A stretch of DNA of 64,000 bases from Phytohabitans houttuyneae (GCF_011764425.1 NZ_BLPF01000001.1:3897001-3961000), one strand, 5' to 3'; shown: positions 33,498 through 40,965, numbered from the stretch's first letter. Made by a program: numbers and translations. The notes: generated from the letters alone by a model not told the origin.

Positions 33498-33685
33498 GAC
33501 ACACCCGCGGGACGGCGGCGGCGGAACCCGAGCCGGATCAGCAATGCGCCGGCGAGGACCAGCGCTACACCGACCGCGGCGACTGCGAGCGGCATCGGGA
33601 TGGACGCTTCGAGGCTGACACCGGCGACGGTGCCGCCGACAGCGAAAGCGCCGGAACCAGTGCGGGGCAGAGAGCCACCGGACAT
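33494..33685 (-). CDS. 63-residue TM protein with LPRTG motif
   Basis: ATG 33685 is coupled by TAATG to the gene upstream. The whole product resembles a cell-wall sorting signal: MSGGSLPRTGSGAF, a TM helix (PLAVAAVGVALVLAGALLIRL) and RRRR tail. The LPRTG lies at residue 6 with no export signal before it, so it is either a bare sorting-signal-like microprotein or a coincidence. Confidence 0.55.
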   Translation of the reverse strand: MSGGSLPRTGSGAFAVGGTVAGVSLEASIPMPLAVAAVGVALVLAGALLIRLGFRRRRPAGVS

Positions 33686-34044
33686 TAATTGATCTCCTGG
33701 GGATTGTTGGTGAGGGGCCCGACACCCGGGTGGGCGCGGGCGTTCATCACCGACCCGAATCCGCGGCGGGGCTTCAGATCGGCGATGCGGAACTTGTCGG
33801 GGTATGCGAGTCGCACCAGCTGCGTCCACACCGACGACGATGGGAAACACGACGTGCACAGCGATCCGGCCAGCAACGCCACGTGGCCAACTGCCGGGAA
33901 AGGGTGCACCAGCAGCCCTTCCGCCAGGCCGCACTCGGTGTGCACGGTGTCATCGCGGACCATGCGGTGGAGCTCGCAGCCCTCCTGCATGCACGTCACC
34001 GCGGCGTCGTCAGCGCCTGTCAGACCGTCAGGGATTCGGATCAT
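33685..34044 (-). CDS. Cys-containing hypothetical protein (119 aa)
   Basis: ATG 34044 coupled by TGATG. CMQEGCELHRM near residue 20, ECGLAEG and SLCTSCFPS make a plausible zinc site. Ends in a TAA stop, rare in this GC-rich window. No family recognised. Confidence 0.55.
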   Translation of the reverse strand: MIRIPDGLTGADDAAVTCMQEGCELHRMVRDDTVHTECGLAEGLLVHPFPAVGHVALLAGSLCTSCFPSSSVWTQLVRLAYPDKFRIADLKPRRGFGSVMNARAHPGVGPLTNNPQEIN

Positions 34045-34232
34045 CACGCACCGCCCAGCCAGATCCAGGCCACGACCCCCGCCACCGCGACCGCGAGCGG
34101 CGCAACCACAAGCAGCGCTACGACACGGCGCCGAACGGTGTCGCGCTGCTCCGCGTCGACCGTCCACGTCTCGGCGTGGGAGACCTGCTCGTCCCAGCAG
34201 GGCGCACGATCAGGGTCGAACCGGCGCGTCAC
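34044..34232 (-). CDS. single-TM protein (62 aa)
   Basis: GTG 34232, overlapping the DpdA-like gene by 23 nt. Charged N-terminal half, then TM VVALLVVAPLAVAVAGVVAW near the end: C-terminally anchored. Function unknown. Confidence 0.5.
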   Translation of the reverse strand: MTRRFDPDRAPCWDEQVSHAETWTVDAEQRDTVRRRVVALLVVAPLAVAVAGVVAWIWLGGA

Positions 34233-35118
34233 GCTGCCGCCCCCGTCCGTCGAAGAGCGACAGTTGCTCGTGGTGGCGCTGCCGGTCTGCGTCCAGCAGC
34301 TGGACGACCGTCTGACGCCACCGCAGCGCGTACCGGATGCAGTTGGCGCAGTTCCGGTGGTTCGCGCGGGGGTCGGCCTGGCATTCCGGCAGCGGATTCG
34401 CGCGCCGGGCTTCGTAACTCCATGCCATCGAGTCGGCGGTGTTCAGAAGGTGGCCGTACTTGTCGAGGCCGCGCAGCTTCACCCCGAAGCCGTGCACCGG
34501 CAGCTCGTCGTCAAGGGCGAGCAGCGCCCGCACGATTTCGCCGATCTCGTCCGCGGCCTGGCGGCGACACACCGATCCGAGACCGACCACGGCGAAGTTC
34601 CGCAGGTCGACGCCTGCAGCGGCGTACAGGTCCCAGCAGCGCAGGTAGTCGTCACGGTGGTAGCCCTGCAGGACGGGCATGAACGGGCTGTCCCAGTCGC
34701 AGCCCCACAGCTCGGTCAGCTCGATGAAGTTCGCGACGGTGCGCCGCTGGTGCTCCTCCACGGACAGGCCCGTGCCGGCGAAGCGGACGCCGTTGGCCAC
34801 GCCGCCGCTGATGATGATCGGTTCGCACATCCAGTCCTGCGGTGCGGCCCAGCCGAGGTTGCCGATCTCCTCGTCGTAGCGGCGGACCGCGGCGACGTAG
34901 TCCTTCGCGGTGGTGCGCCACTCGCCGTAGAGCTGGAGTTCAGAGAAGCCGCCGGAGTCGAGGGCCCAGTGCATCCGCGCCCGTGGGAGCCGGCCGCGTT
35001 CGGCGAGTCGCCGATGCGACACGAACAGGCAAGCGTCGCCCGGCACCTCTTCGCGGCCCAGCCAGCTTGGCTCGTGCGTCCCGAGATAGAACGTCGGGGG
35101 AGTACCGAGGGCGATCAT
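34210..35118 (-). CDS. DpdA/TGT-like deazapurine DNA transglycosylase
   Basis: ATG 35118 overlaps the methyltransferase stop. 302 aa with the sequence hallmarks of tRNA-guanine-transglycosylase relatives of the DpdA type: HWALDSGGFSEL (catalytic-barrel Asp, residue 54), AAPQDWMCEP at 92-100, MPVLQGY at 147-153, FAVVGLGSVCRR at 175-186 and HGFGVKLRGL at 209-218, then CANC near 257. DpdA proteins exchange guanine for a 7-deazapurine in DNA. No queuosine-precursor genes are present, so the base would have to come from the host. The pairing with a C5-methyltransferase suggests DNA protection. Confidence 0.75.
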   Translation of the reverse strand: MIALGTPPTFYLGTHEPSWLGREEVPGDACLFVSHRRLAERGRLPRARMHWALDSGGFSELQLYGEWRTTAKDYVAAVRRYDEEIGNLGWAAPQDWMCEPIIISGGVANGVRFAGTGLSVEEHQRRTVANFIELTELWGCDWDSPFMPVLQGYHRDDYLRCWDLYAAAGVDLRNFAVVGLGSVCRRQAADEIGEIVRALLALDDELPVHGFGVKLRGLDKYGHLLNTADSMAWSYEARRANPLPECQADPRANHRNCANCIRYALRWRQTVVQLLDADRQRHHEQLSLFDGRGRQRDAPVRP

Positions 35119-37148
35119 CGTGGCTTGCTCCCGTCGAGCACGGGGCGCAGTCGCGATGCGATCCACGCTCCGACCGCAGGCGATACCGCGTTGCCGTACC
35201 CGTCCACCTGATCGCGGGCGGAGCCCCACACGATGAAGCTGCCCTGGTAGCCGGGGAAGTCCACGTCGAAGCCGCACCCGCGGCCGACCTCGTGGGGCCC
35301 GAGCATGCGGAAATAGCAGTCCTCAAGGGCGAGGTCGGCGAGCGCGGCGCGCCATTCGGCGGTCAGCAGTGCGGTGGTGTCGCGGGCGGTGAGTGTGCCG
35401 AGCGGGTCGGACAGTGGATGAGCAGCGGTCTCGTCTGCGCCGCTGCCGTTCTGCTTGTACCAGCCGGAGAACAGCAATCCCTGGCTGGCGGCCGACGCAA
35501 CGATCGTGCCGAGCGGGTTGCTGACCGGGTGGGCGCGATAGCCCGCCTCGTCGATCGAGCCGTTGTTCTTGATGACTCCGGCAGCGGTGAGCAGGCCAGG
35601 GATCTGGTCGGAGGTCACCGTTGGCATTGGCTCCGCATGCACGGTCGGCACGGTGTTCTGGCGGAACGGGAGGACACCGGCAGACAGGAGGCTGAGGGTC
35701 TCCGAGCCGCCCTGGGTCGGCAGCGGCTCGCCAACACCGCGTGGCGCGCCCTGGAAGTTGTTGACCGCGAGCAGCACCGCCTTTTCGTGAGTGGACGTGA
35801 CTGTGTCCATCGGGCGAGTGATGTGCTGGCCGTCGCCGTTGTGCCGGTGGGCGGCGAGCACCTGACCGGTGAGTGCGACCGGTGGCGTGAGTAGCCCTGT
35901 CGTATTGGTCGCGGGCTGTGCCCACAGCGGCCGGCTCAGGTCGCGGCTCCGGCACTCGGATCCGGGGTGCTCGAAGGTGTTGCCGGCGGCGACCATGACC
36001 GCGCCGGTCGAGAGCAGCGCGGTCTCCTGCTGGCTGGTCTGGGTGGGACCCGGCTGCCACGGGTGCCGCTCCGTGCCGCGCACAGCCTTGGCAGGCATCA
36101 GCACCGCAGGGAACTCTGGGAACCGCCGCCGACAGCGGTCGGCCCGCGCCATCGTGGCCGCCGCCATCGGCCCGGTTGAGCCGTCCCTGTGTTTCTTGAT
36201 CGGCTTATCGCCGATCCGGGTACCGAGATTGGTCAGGTCCAGCGCGTTGATCGACGGCGCCATCGGCGGGATGACCTCGGCACGGCAGCGCGGGCAGCGG
36301 TAGTTGTACTGCTCGCCGTACCGCACCCGGCCCGTCGGAGGGATGCCGGTCTTCCAGGTCCACACGGCGGGCACGACTTCGTGGCAGGGGTCGCACCACG
36401 CCGGCGGCCGGTGTTCCAGATCCGGCTCGGGCAGGCTTTCGTCCCAGAAGACGATGTAGATCCGGTCGCGGGACTGGGAGACGCCGAAGAACTGGCTGTT
36501 GAGATAGAGCACTCGAGCCCGGTACTTCATGTTGCGCAGCTTCGTGCGCCACCACTTGTAGGTGCTGCCGTCGCCGACCTTCCTCTTCCCAGGGACGGCC
36601 GGTCCCCACGACGTGAACTCGGTCGTGCACTCGATGAGGATCATGCGCGGGTGGTGCTTCTCGGCGTATTGCAGGATGCAGATCGCGGTGGCCCGGTCCC
36701 GCTCCGAGCGGGTTACGCGCTCCTCGTATTCCTCATCGCCGGCGATGTCGAACAGCGTCAGGCCCTGTTCGTATGCCTTCTGGGTGTTGGCCTGGCTGTG
36801 GTTCGTGCAGCTGATTCCGGCGACAAGGATGTCCGCGGACGGTAGGTCAGCGGCCGAGTGGTAGTCCGACGATTCTGGGTCGACGAGGTCGGCGATCCAG
36901 TGTTCGGCGTAGGGGTGGTTGGCCTCGTGGACCCGGGTTTTGTAGTCGTTGTGGTTGGCGGCCATGATCGTGGTGAATCCGGCCTGTCGGATGGCGTCGG
37001 TGAGGCCACCGAAGCCGGAGAACAGGTCGACCGCGATGAGGTCGTCGTGGCGGAACCGACGCTGCCGGGTAGCCGGCCGGTGCGTGGCTACGCGGGTTGC
37101 GGCTCGCTTCGGCGCGCTTCGGCGGCCGGCCGTGCTGGCGCGGCTCAT
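35115..37148 (-). CDS. DNA cytosine-5 methyltransferase with repeat-bearing recognition region
   Basis: ATG 37148 overlaps the upstream stop. Motif I IAVDLFSGFGGL near 38-49; catalytic loop AGISCTNHSQA with Cys114 (PCQ replaced by SCT); motif VI ECTTEF near 173; GNAVSPAVG at the end (IX/X). 677 aa is long: the extra lies between catalytic and closing motifs and carries five loosely repeated segments centred on RPMDTVTS, EPLPTQGG, EPMPTVTS, NPLGTIVA and DPLGTLTA, each about 30-60 residues apart, plus two CPRC/CDPC pairs. The closing helices contact AdoMet. It methylates C5 of cytosine in an unknown target. Confidence 0.88.
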   Translation of the reverse strand: MSRASTAGRRSAPKRAATRVATHRPATRQRRFRHDDLIAVDLFSGFGGLTDAIRQAGFTTIMAANHNDYKTRVHEANHPYAEHWIADLVDPESSDYHSAADLPSADILVAGISCTNHSQANTQKAYEQGLTLFDIAGDEEYEERVTRSERDRATAICILQYAEKHHPRMILIECTTEFTSWGPAVPGKRKVGDGSTYKWWRTKLRNMKYRARVLYLNSQFFGVSQSRDRIYIVFWDESLPEPDLEHRPPAWCDPCHEVVPAVWTWKTGIPPTGRVRYGEQYNYRCPRCRAEVIPPMAPSINALDLTNLGTRIGDKPIKKHRDGSTGPMAAATMARADRCRRRFPEFPAVLMPAKAVRGTERHPWQPGPTQTSQQETALLSTGAVMVAAGNTFEHPGSECRSRDLSRPLWAQPATNTTGLLTPPVALTGQVLAAHRHNGDGQHITRPMDTVTSTHEKAVLLAVNNFQGAPRGVGEPLPTQGGSETLSLLSAGVLPFRQNTVPTVHAEPMPTVTSDQIPGLLTAAGVIKNNGSIDEAGYRAHPVSNPLGTIVASAASQGLLFSGWYKQNGSGADETAAHPLSDPLGTLTARDTTALLTAEWRAALADLALEDCYFRMLGPHEVGRGCGFDVDFPGYQGSFIVWGSARDQVDGYGNAVSPAVGAWIASRLRPVLDGSKPR

Positions 37149-37591
37149 TGGGACCCCACCGGACCCCACGCCGAGACGGGCTCGGCGGGCTCGAACACCT
37201 CGACCAGCACGCCGTCGACCTCGGCCCACATCGAGGCCCTCGGCACCACCGCCACGTGCGGGGCCGCGCAGGCGGCGTCGCAGTAACGCAGCCCGTCCTT
37301 CTGCACCCCGCCCGGACCGACCTGCGTACCGCACTTCCCGCAGCGGGACAGGTCGTAGCGGGTACCGTTCCGCTTCGCATACGCCCGCCGGCGAGCGATG
37401 GCGTGCGGCTCCCACAGGCTGTCCTCAGCCCGAGTCAGCAGGCAGATCGAGCACCGCTCCTGCCACCAGCACGACCCGTCGGGCGGCACCAGCACGGTCA
37501 CCGGGTCGGCCAGGTCGAGGCCGGCAGCGAGGCTTGCCACGGTGGCCGGATCGGTCCACTGTGGCGACGTCATGGTCGGCAGGTCGGTCAC
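37145..37591 (-). CDS. zinc-binding hypothetical protein (148 aa)
   Basis: GTG 37591 (GTGA). Cys set: WWQERCSICLLT, CGKCGTQVG, then YCDAACAAPH, enough for two zinc sites. A WAEVDGVLVEVFEP strand pair ends the protein. It is upstream of and coupled to the methyltransferase, but no functional link can be shown. Confidence 0.6.
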   Translation of the reverse strand: MTDLPTMTSPQWTDPATVASLAAGLDLADPVTVLVPPDGSCWWQERCSICLLTRAEDSLWEPHAIARRRAYAKRNGTRYDLSRCGKCGTQVGPGGVQKDGLRYCDAACAAPHVAVVPRASMWAEVDGVLVEVFEPAEPVSAWGPVGSQ

Positions 37592-38001
37592 CGCGCACCC
37601 CCGGCCATCGCCAGCGCCGCCACCCGCGCCACGGCCGCCTGCGTTTCGGCGAGCGGCTCGACCACCGCGGCGGCCGGGCCAACAAACCGGGTGACGGTGA
37701 CGTGCATGGTCAGCAGCAGGCCGGACACGTCCTCGAACTGGCTGCCGCCGGCCTGCCATGGCCGAACCTCGACGGCCGTCATGCCGGCCAACAGCCGGTC
37801 GGAGATCGACCGCGCGGTCACCGGAGCCAGGTCGAGAGTCGAGACTTTGACCCGGTCGCAGTCGCGGCCTTGAACCACCGAGACCTGGGCGACGTCGACC
37901 GCCCGGGCGAGCGCCTTGACCGCGTGGACGACCGCGTCGGTGGTGGGCGTCACGCTGCTGGTGACCGAACAGCGGGTGTCCGTTAGGCTCTTTGGAGTCA
38001 T
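37588..38001 (-). CDS. hypothetical protein (137 aa)
   Basis: ATG 38001 (a GTG at 38004 is an alternative). Val/Ala-rich alpha/beta stretches (VVHAVKALARAVDVAQVSVV, LLLTMHVTVTRFVG), no Cys pairs. Unknown family. A hairpin lies in the 80-nt gap before it. Confidence 0.55.
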   Translation of the reverse strand: MTPKSLTDTRCSVTSSVTPTTDAVVHAVKALARAVDVAQVSVVQGRDCDRVKVSTLDLAPVTARSISDRLLAGMTAVEVRPWQAGGSQFEDVSGLLLTMHVTVTRFVGPAAAVVEPLAETQAAVARVAALAMAGGAR

Positions 38002-38043
38002 CACGCCGATGCCCTTTCGTGAGATCGGTTGTGGTGCGGTTCC

Positions 38044-38076
38044 GGAGCCCTCGCCGTGCCAGCGGCGACGGGCTCC
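38044..38076. terminator. stem-loop in the 80-nt intergenic gap
   Basis: GGAGCCCTCGCCG (38044-38056) pairs with CGGCGACGGGCTCC (38063-38076), one bulged C, loop TGCCAG. On the top strand TTTG follows; on the leftward-transcribed strand no U run follows, so it may be a processing site or attenuator and not a terminator. Confidence 0.4.
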
Positions 38077-38083
38077 TTTGTCG

Positions 38084-38332
38084 TCAGGCGGTCGGCCCGC
38101 TGGTGGGGGCGCCGGCTCCCACGGCTGCCGGCGCCCCCACCTCCTCCCGACCCCGACAGGTCTGTGGGACGCCCGGACCGGCGACCGCGGGGGGTGAGGT
38201 GTCCGGTCCGGGCGTCATCCCGGCACGCCCACGGGGGTCGGCGGCGGGAACTTCGGTGGCGGCGTCGCGGGCGTCGCACCATGCCTCGGCGAGCTGGCGC
38301 CACGCGGGCGAGTACGTGAGGACGGTGCTCAT
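38084..38332 (-). CDS. hypothetical protein with low-complexity tail (82 aa)
   Basis: ATG 38332 overlaps the excisionase-like gene (ATGA). A helical start (TYSPAWRQLAEAWCDARDAA) followed by a Pro/Gly/Ala tail. No family recognised. Confidence 0.5.
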   Translation of the reverse strand: MSTVLTYSPAWRQLAEAWCDARDAATEVPAADPRGRAGMTPGPDTSPPAVAGPGVPQTCRGREEVGAPAAVGAGAPTSGPTA

Positions 38333-38619
38333 GCCGCGCGCCTGCGGGTACGGGTGCGGGGGCGGCGCTGCGCCGCCTGGGTCGCGGCGACGACGGCTTC
38401 GATGTCGGTGAGCTGCCGCGGCTCGGGCCTGGCGGCCTCGGTGCGGTAGCGGCGAAGGGCCTCGACCTGCGCGGCGGTCATCCGCTTGTGGACCCGCTCG
38501 CGGCCGCCGCGGCGGGTGAACTCGACGCGGCCGTCTTCGCAGTCCTGCTCGATGGAGTGCCGGCTGTAGCCGGTCAGGACGGCGACCTCGGCGATCGTGT
38601 ACAGCTTCTCGCCGGTCAT
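38329..38619 (-). CDS. excisionase/MerR-type HTH protein (96 aa)
   Basis: ATG 38619 overlaps the XRE stop. TIAEVAVLTGYSRHSIEQDC followed by EDGRVEFTRRGGRERVHKRM is a winged HTH of the excisionase family, with a basic C-terminal tail. Position close to the integrase suits an element-excision or control factor. Confidence 0.8.
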   Translation of the reverse strand: MTGEKLYTIAEVAVLTGYSRHSIEQDCEDGRVEFTRRGGRERVHKRMTAAQVEALRRYRTEAARPEPRQLTDIEAVVAATQAAQRRPRTRTRRRAA

Positions 38620-38864
38620 GCCGCTGCCCGCTTCCGTTCCAGCAGGGTCACCGGGCAGTTGAGTGCGTCGGCGAGGCGCTTGAGCAGGTGTGGCGGGGCG
38701 TTGCGGGTACCGCCGACGATCTCGGACATGTGGCTGGGTGAGATGCCGACGGCCTCGGCGAGTGCCTTCTGGGTCCAGCCCTTGGCGTCCATGGCCCAGG
38801 CGACTGCCTCGGGGTTGTGGTCGAACGGCGTCTTGCGCTCCGTCCGGCTTCGCGTCATGGCCAT
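38616..38864 (-). CDS. XRE-family repressor (82 aa)
   Basis: ATG 38864 lies 6 nt past a -10 element, so it is probably leaderless. HTH: HNPEAVAWAMDAKGWTQKAL, then AEAVGISPSHMSEIVGGTRN. Being divergent from a second HTH gene with shared repeats between them, it resembles a lysogeny switch. Confidence 0.85.
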   Translation of the reverse strand: MAMTRSRTERKTPFDHNPEAVAWAMDAKGWTQKALAEAVGISPSHMSEIVGGTRNAPPHLLKRLADALNCPVTLLERKRAAA

Positions 38865-38899
38865 GCGAAGACAGTACGCACAAACATGCGAAGTCGCAA
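38862..38899 (-). promoter_or_regulatory. leaderless promoter of the leftward XRE repressor
   Basis: Reading leftward: TTGCGA at 38899-38894, 17-bp spacer, TACTGT at 38876-38871, ATG at 38864. The -10 is 6 nt from the start and the half-site CATGCGAAG overlaps the spacer. Confidence 0.6.
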
Positions 38900-39024
38900 G
38901 AGTTCGCACGAAGCAAGCGCGAAGTGGCGCGTACGCAGGGATGAGTGAACAGATCAACACCCTTGGTTGCGACGACGCGGCCACAACCCACGCGAAGCGG
39001 CACCTTTACTTCGCGCAAGTTCGC
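38862..39024. promoter_or_regulatory. cluster of GCGAAG half-sites between divergent regulators
   Basis: CATGCGAAG occurs at 38862-38870 and 38885-38893; GCGAAGT at 38919-38925; GTTCGC at 38902 and 39019; CGCGAAG at 38991; ACTTCGC at 39008-39014. Neighbouring copies in opposite orientation form dyads (for example the GCGAAG at 38888 with GTTCGC at 38902). Probably operators of the XRE proteins. Confidence 0.6.
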
Positions 39025-39034
39025 AGGCAGGGTT

Positions 39035-39517
39035 GTGCACGTGCCGCACCCGCGAGACCCGGAAGACGCAGGCCAGCTAACGGACGTCGGGAAGATCCTC
39101 GAAGACGCCCGTGAATCGCTCCGCCTGAGCAAACGCGAAGCCGCCCGACGCGCAGGCATCAGCGAGGGTCGCTGGCGTCAAGTCGTCACCGGTGTCCAGA
39201 AAGCCGGCAACGTCACCGTGCCGGTCAACCCGCGGGCAAGCACCGTCTCTGCGATGGCCCAAGCGGTCGGCGTCGATCCCGCCCTCGCGTTACGCGCCGC
39301 CGGCTTCTCGGACGAGGACATCCACCGCTTCGGATCGCCCACCCGCGAGCCGACCGCGTGGCAGCACAAGCTGGAAGAGGTCCAGGCCATCGCCGACAAC
39401 CAGGACCGCTCGCCCGCTCTGCGCGCCTGGGCAGCCCGGCAACTCGACGACATCGAGGCCATCCTGGCCGCCGCCCGTGCAGAAGAAGACGCTCAGCGGC
39501 GCGGCCAGGCCAGCTAG
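39035..39517 (+). CDS. XRE-like HTH regulator, rightward (160 aa)
   Basis: Start assigned to GTG 39035 (weak ribosome site); the open frame extends to 38945 but that part crosses the operator region. HTH: ILEDARESLRLSKREAARRA, then GISEGRWRQVVTG, followed by SAMAQAVGVDPALALRAAGF and an Asp/Glu-rich end. The stop shares CTAG with the convergent integrase stop (39514-39517). Candidate counterpart of the divergent repressor. Confidence 0.7.
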   Translation: MHVPHPRDPEDAGQLTDVGKILEDARESLRLSKREAARRAGISEGRWRQVVTGVQKAGNVTVPVNPRASTVSAMAQAVGVDPALALRAAGFSDEDIHRFGSPTREPTAWQHKLEEVQAIADNQDRSPALRAWAARQLDDIEAILAAARAEEDAQRRGQAS

Positions 39518-40917
39518 GCCGCCTCGTCGTCGACGGCGAGCGCCCGCTGGCGCGCCACCGACAGCCGGCGGCCGCCGCGCCGCTCCATCCGATCCAGCCG
39601 GTCGCGGTCGCCCTGGTTCTGCCACAGGTGGAAGTAGATGTTCACCGTGGTGCTGTAGCTGGCATGGCCAAGCCGGTGCTGCACCTCGATCGGCTGCCAG
39701 TTCGCCCGGATGCAGTCCGACGCGTGCGTGTGCCGGCCGTCGTGCAGCCGCGGCCGCCGACGCAGCACACCGGGGCAGGCGCAGTCCGACACCTCGTCCG
39801 GCCGCAGCTTGCGCGTGCACCCGCGCCGCGGCTTCGCCGGCGTGGGCGGCGGATGGTCGGGGCAGCGCATGGCCTCCGCGACCGCGGGCAGCCACTGCTG
39901 CCTGAACAGGTTCCGCTCCTGCCACACGCCGTCCACCGGGCTGCTCGCGTACGGGGTGGGGAACAGCAGGTCCCGGGGGCGTTTGCCCGCGCAGCGGCGC
40001 TCGAGCACCTTGACGACCTCGCTGGAGATGGTGACATCACGGCGGGACTTCTCGCTCTTGGGCGGCCCGATCTGCGGCTTGCCGTCCTTGCGCATCCCGC
40101 CGGCCTTCAGCGCGCGGCGGACGCGGATGACGGGGTTGGCGCCGGTCAGCGTCACGTCCTGCGGGCGGAGCACGAGGAGCTCGCCGAGCCGCAGACCCGT
40201 GCGGACGAGCACGAACCAGATGTCTGCGATCGCGGGCGAGCAGCGGGAGTGGATGAGGTCGACCTCCCACGGCTCCAGGTACATGCCCTCGAACGGCGTC
40301 ACCTTCGGCAGGCCGACCCGGGTCTTCCGCGAGCCGGCGGGCCGGGCGGCCGGATTGCGTTCCAGCCATGCGGGGACCGCAGCGGCGAGGACCTGGTGCA
40401 GGATCGTGTGCGCGCGGCGCACAGAGTTCGGCGAGATCACCTCGCCCTGCGGGTTCTTCTTGGACCGGCGGACCCGCTGCACCTTAAGCCATTTGAGCCA
40501 GTCCTTTATGGCGGGTTCGTCGATCTCCGACAGGTACAGGTGGCCAAGCTTCGGCAGTACCCGCACCTCGAGCGTCCGCACGTACTCGGTGAGCGTGTCG
40601 GGCTGGATGTCTTCGAGCTCGGCGCGGTCCTTGGCCCACTCGGCGGCGAACTTGCGAAGGGTGGGCTCGACGCGCGGCTGCTGGTGCAGGCCGAGGACTC
40701 GGGATGTCACCTCGTCGCCGGTGATGCGGTGGCCGTGGGCTTCGGCGAGGGCCTTCGCGGCGACGGCCAGCTCGTAGGCGGCCTTCGCGGCCGGGCTTTT
40801 GGTGGTGGCGCCTTCGGGGAGGACGAACTTGGCTTGCTCGAATGGTGCGCCGGCGGCGCCGCCGAGGCGCCAGCGGACGCGGTAGGCGTCGCCGCGCAGT
40901 TCGGGCTTGGATGCCAT
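39514..40917 (-). CDS. int: tyrosine recombinase integrase
   Basis: 467 aa. Arm/core-binding regions at about 80-180, then the catalytic domain: R243 in RTGLRLGEL, H392-x-x-R395 in LHDGRHTHAS, H418 in HRLGHASYST and nucleophile Y428 in VNIYFH. A Cys-rich insert (C352, C367, C379, C381; about 35 residues) sits between the catalytic Arg region and HxxR, possibly a zinc site. Acts on the adjacent tRNA-type site. ATG 40917 opens on MASKPELRGDAYRVRW. Confidence 0.95.
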   Translation of the reverse strand: MASKPELRGDAYRVRWRLGGAAGAPFEQAKFVLPEGATTKSPAAKAAYELAVAAKALAEAHGHRITGDEVTSRVLGLHQQPRVEPTLRKFAAEWAKDRAELEDIQPDTLTEYVRTLEVRVLPKLGHLYLSEIDEPAIKDWLKWLKVQRVRRSKKNPQGEVISPNSVRRAHTILHQVLAAAVPAWLERNPAARPAGSRKTRVGLPKVTPFEGMYLEPWEVDLIHSRCSPAIADIWFVLVRTGLRLGELLVLRPQDVTLTGANPVIRVRRALKAGGMRKDGKPQIGPPKSEKSRRDVTISSEVVKVLERRCAGKRPRDLLFPTPYASSPVDGVWQERNLFRQQWLPAVAEAMRCPDHPPPTPAKPRRGCTRKLRPDEVSDCACPGVLRRRPRLHDGRHTHASDCIRANWQPIEVQHRLGHASYSTTVNIYFHLWQNQGDRDRLDRMERRGGRRLSVARQRALAVDDEAA

Positions 40918-40939
40918 GCCGGGACGGTACCTCTGGTTG

Positions 40940-40957
40940 GTGTGCCCCGGGGCACAC
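40940..40957. promoter_or_regulatory. 18-bp perfect palindrome upstream of int
   Basis: GTGTGCCCCGGGGCACAC reads identically on both strands, 23 bp upstream of the integrase ATG. A repressor or directionality-factor site is likely. Confidence 0.5.
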
Positions 40958-40965
40958 TTGTACCG

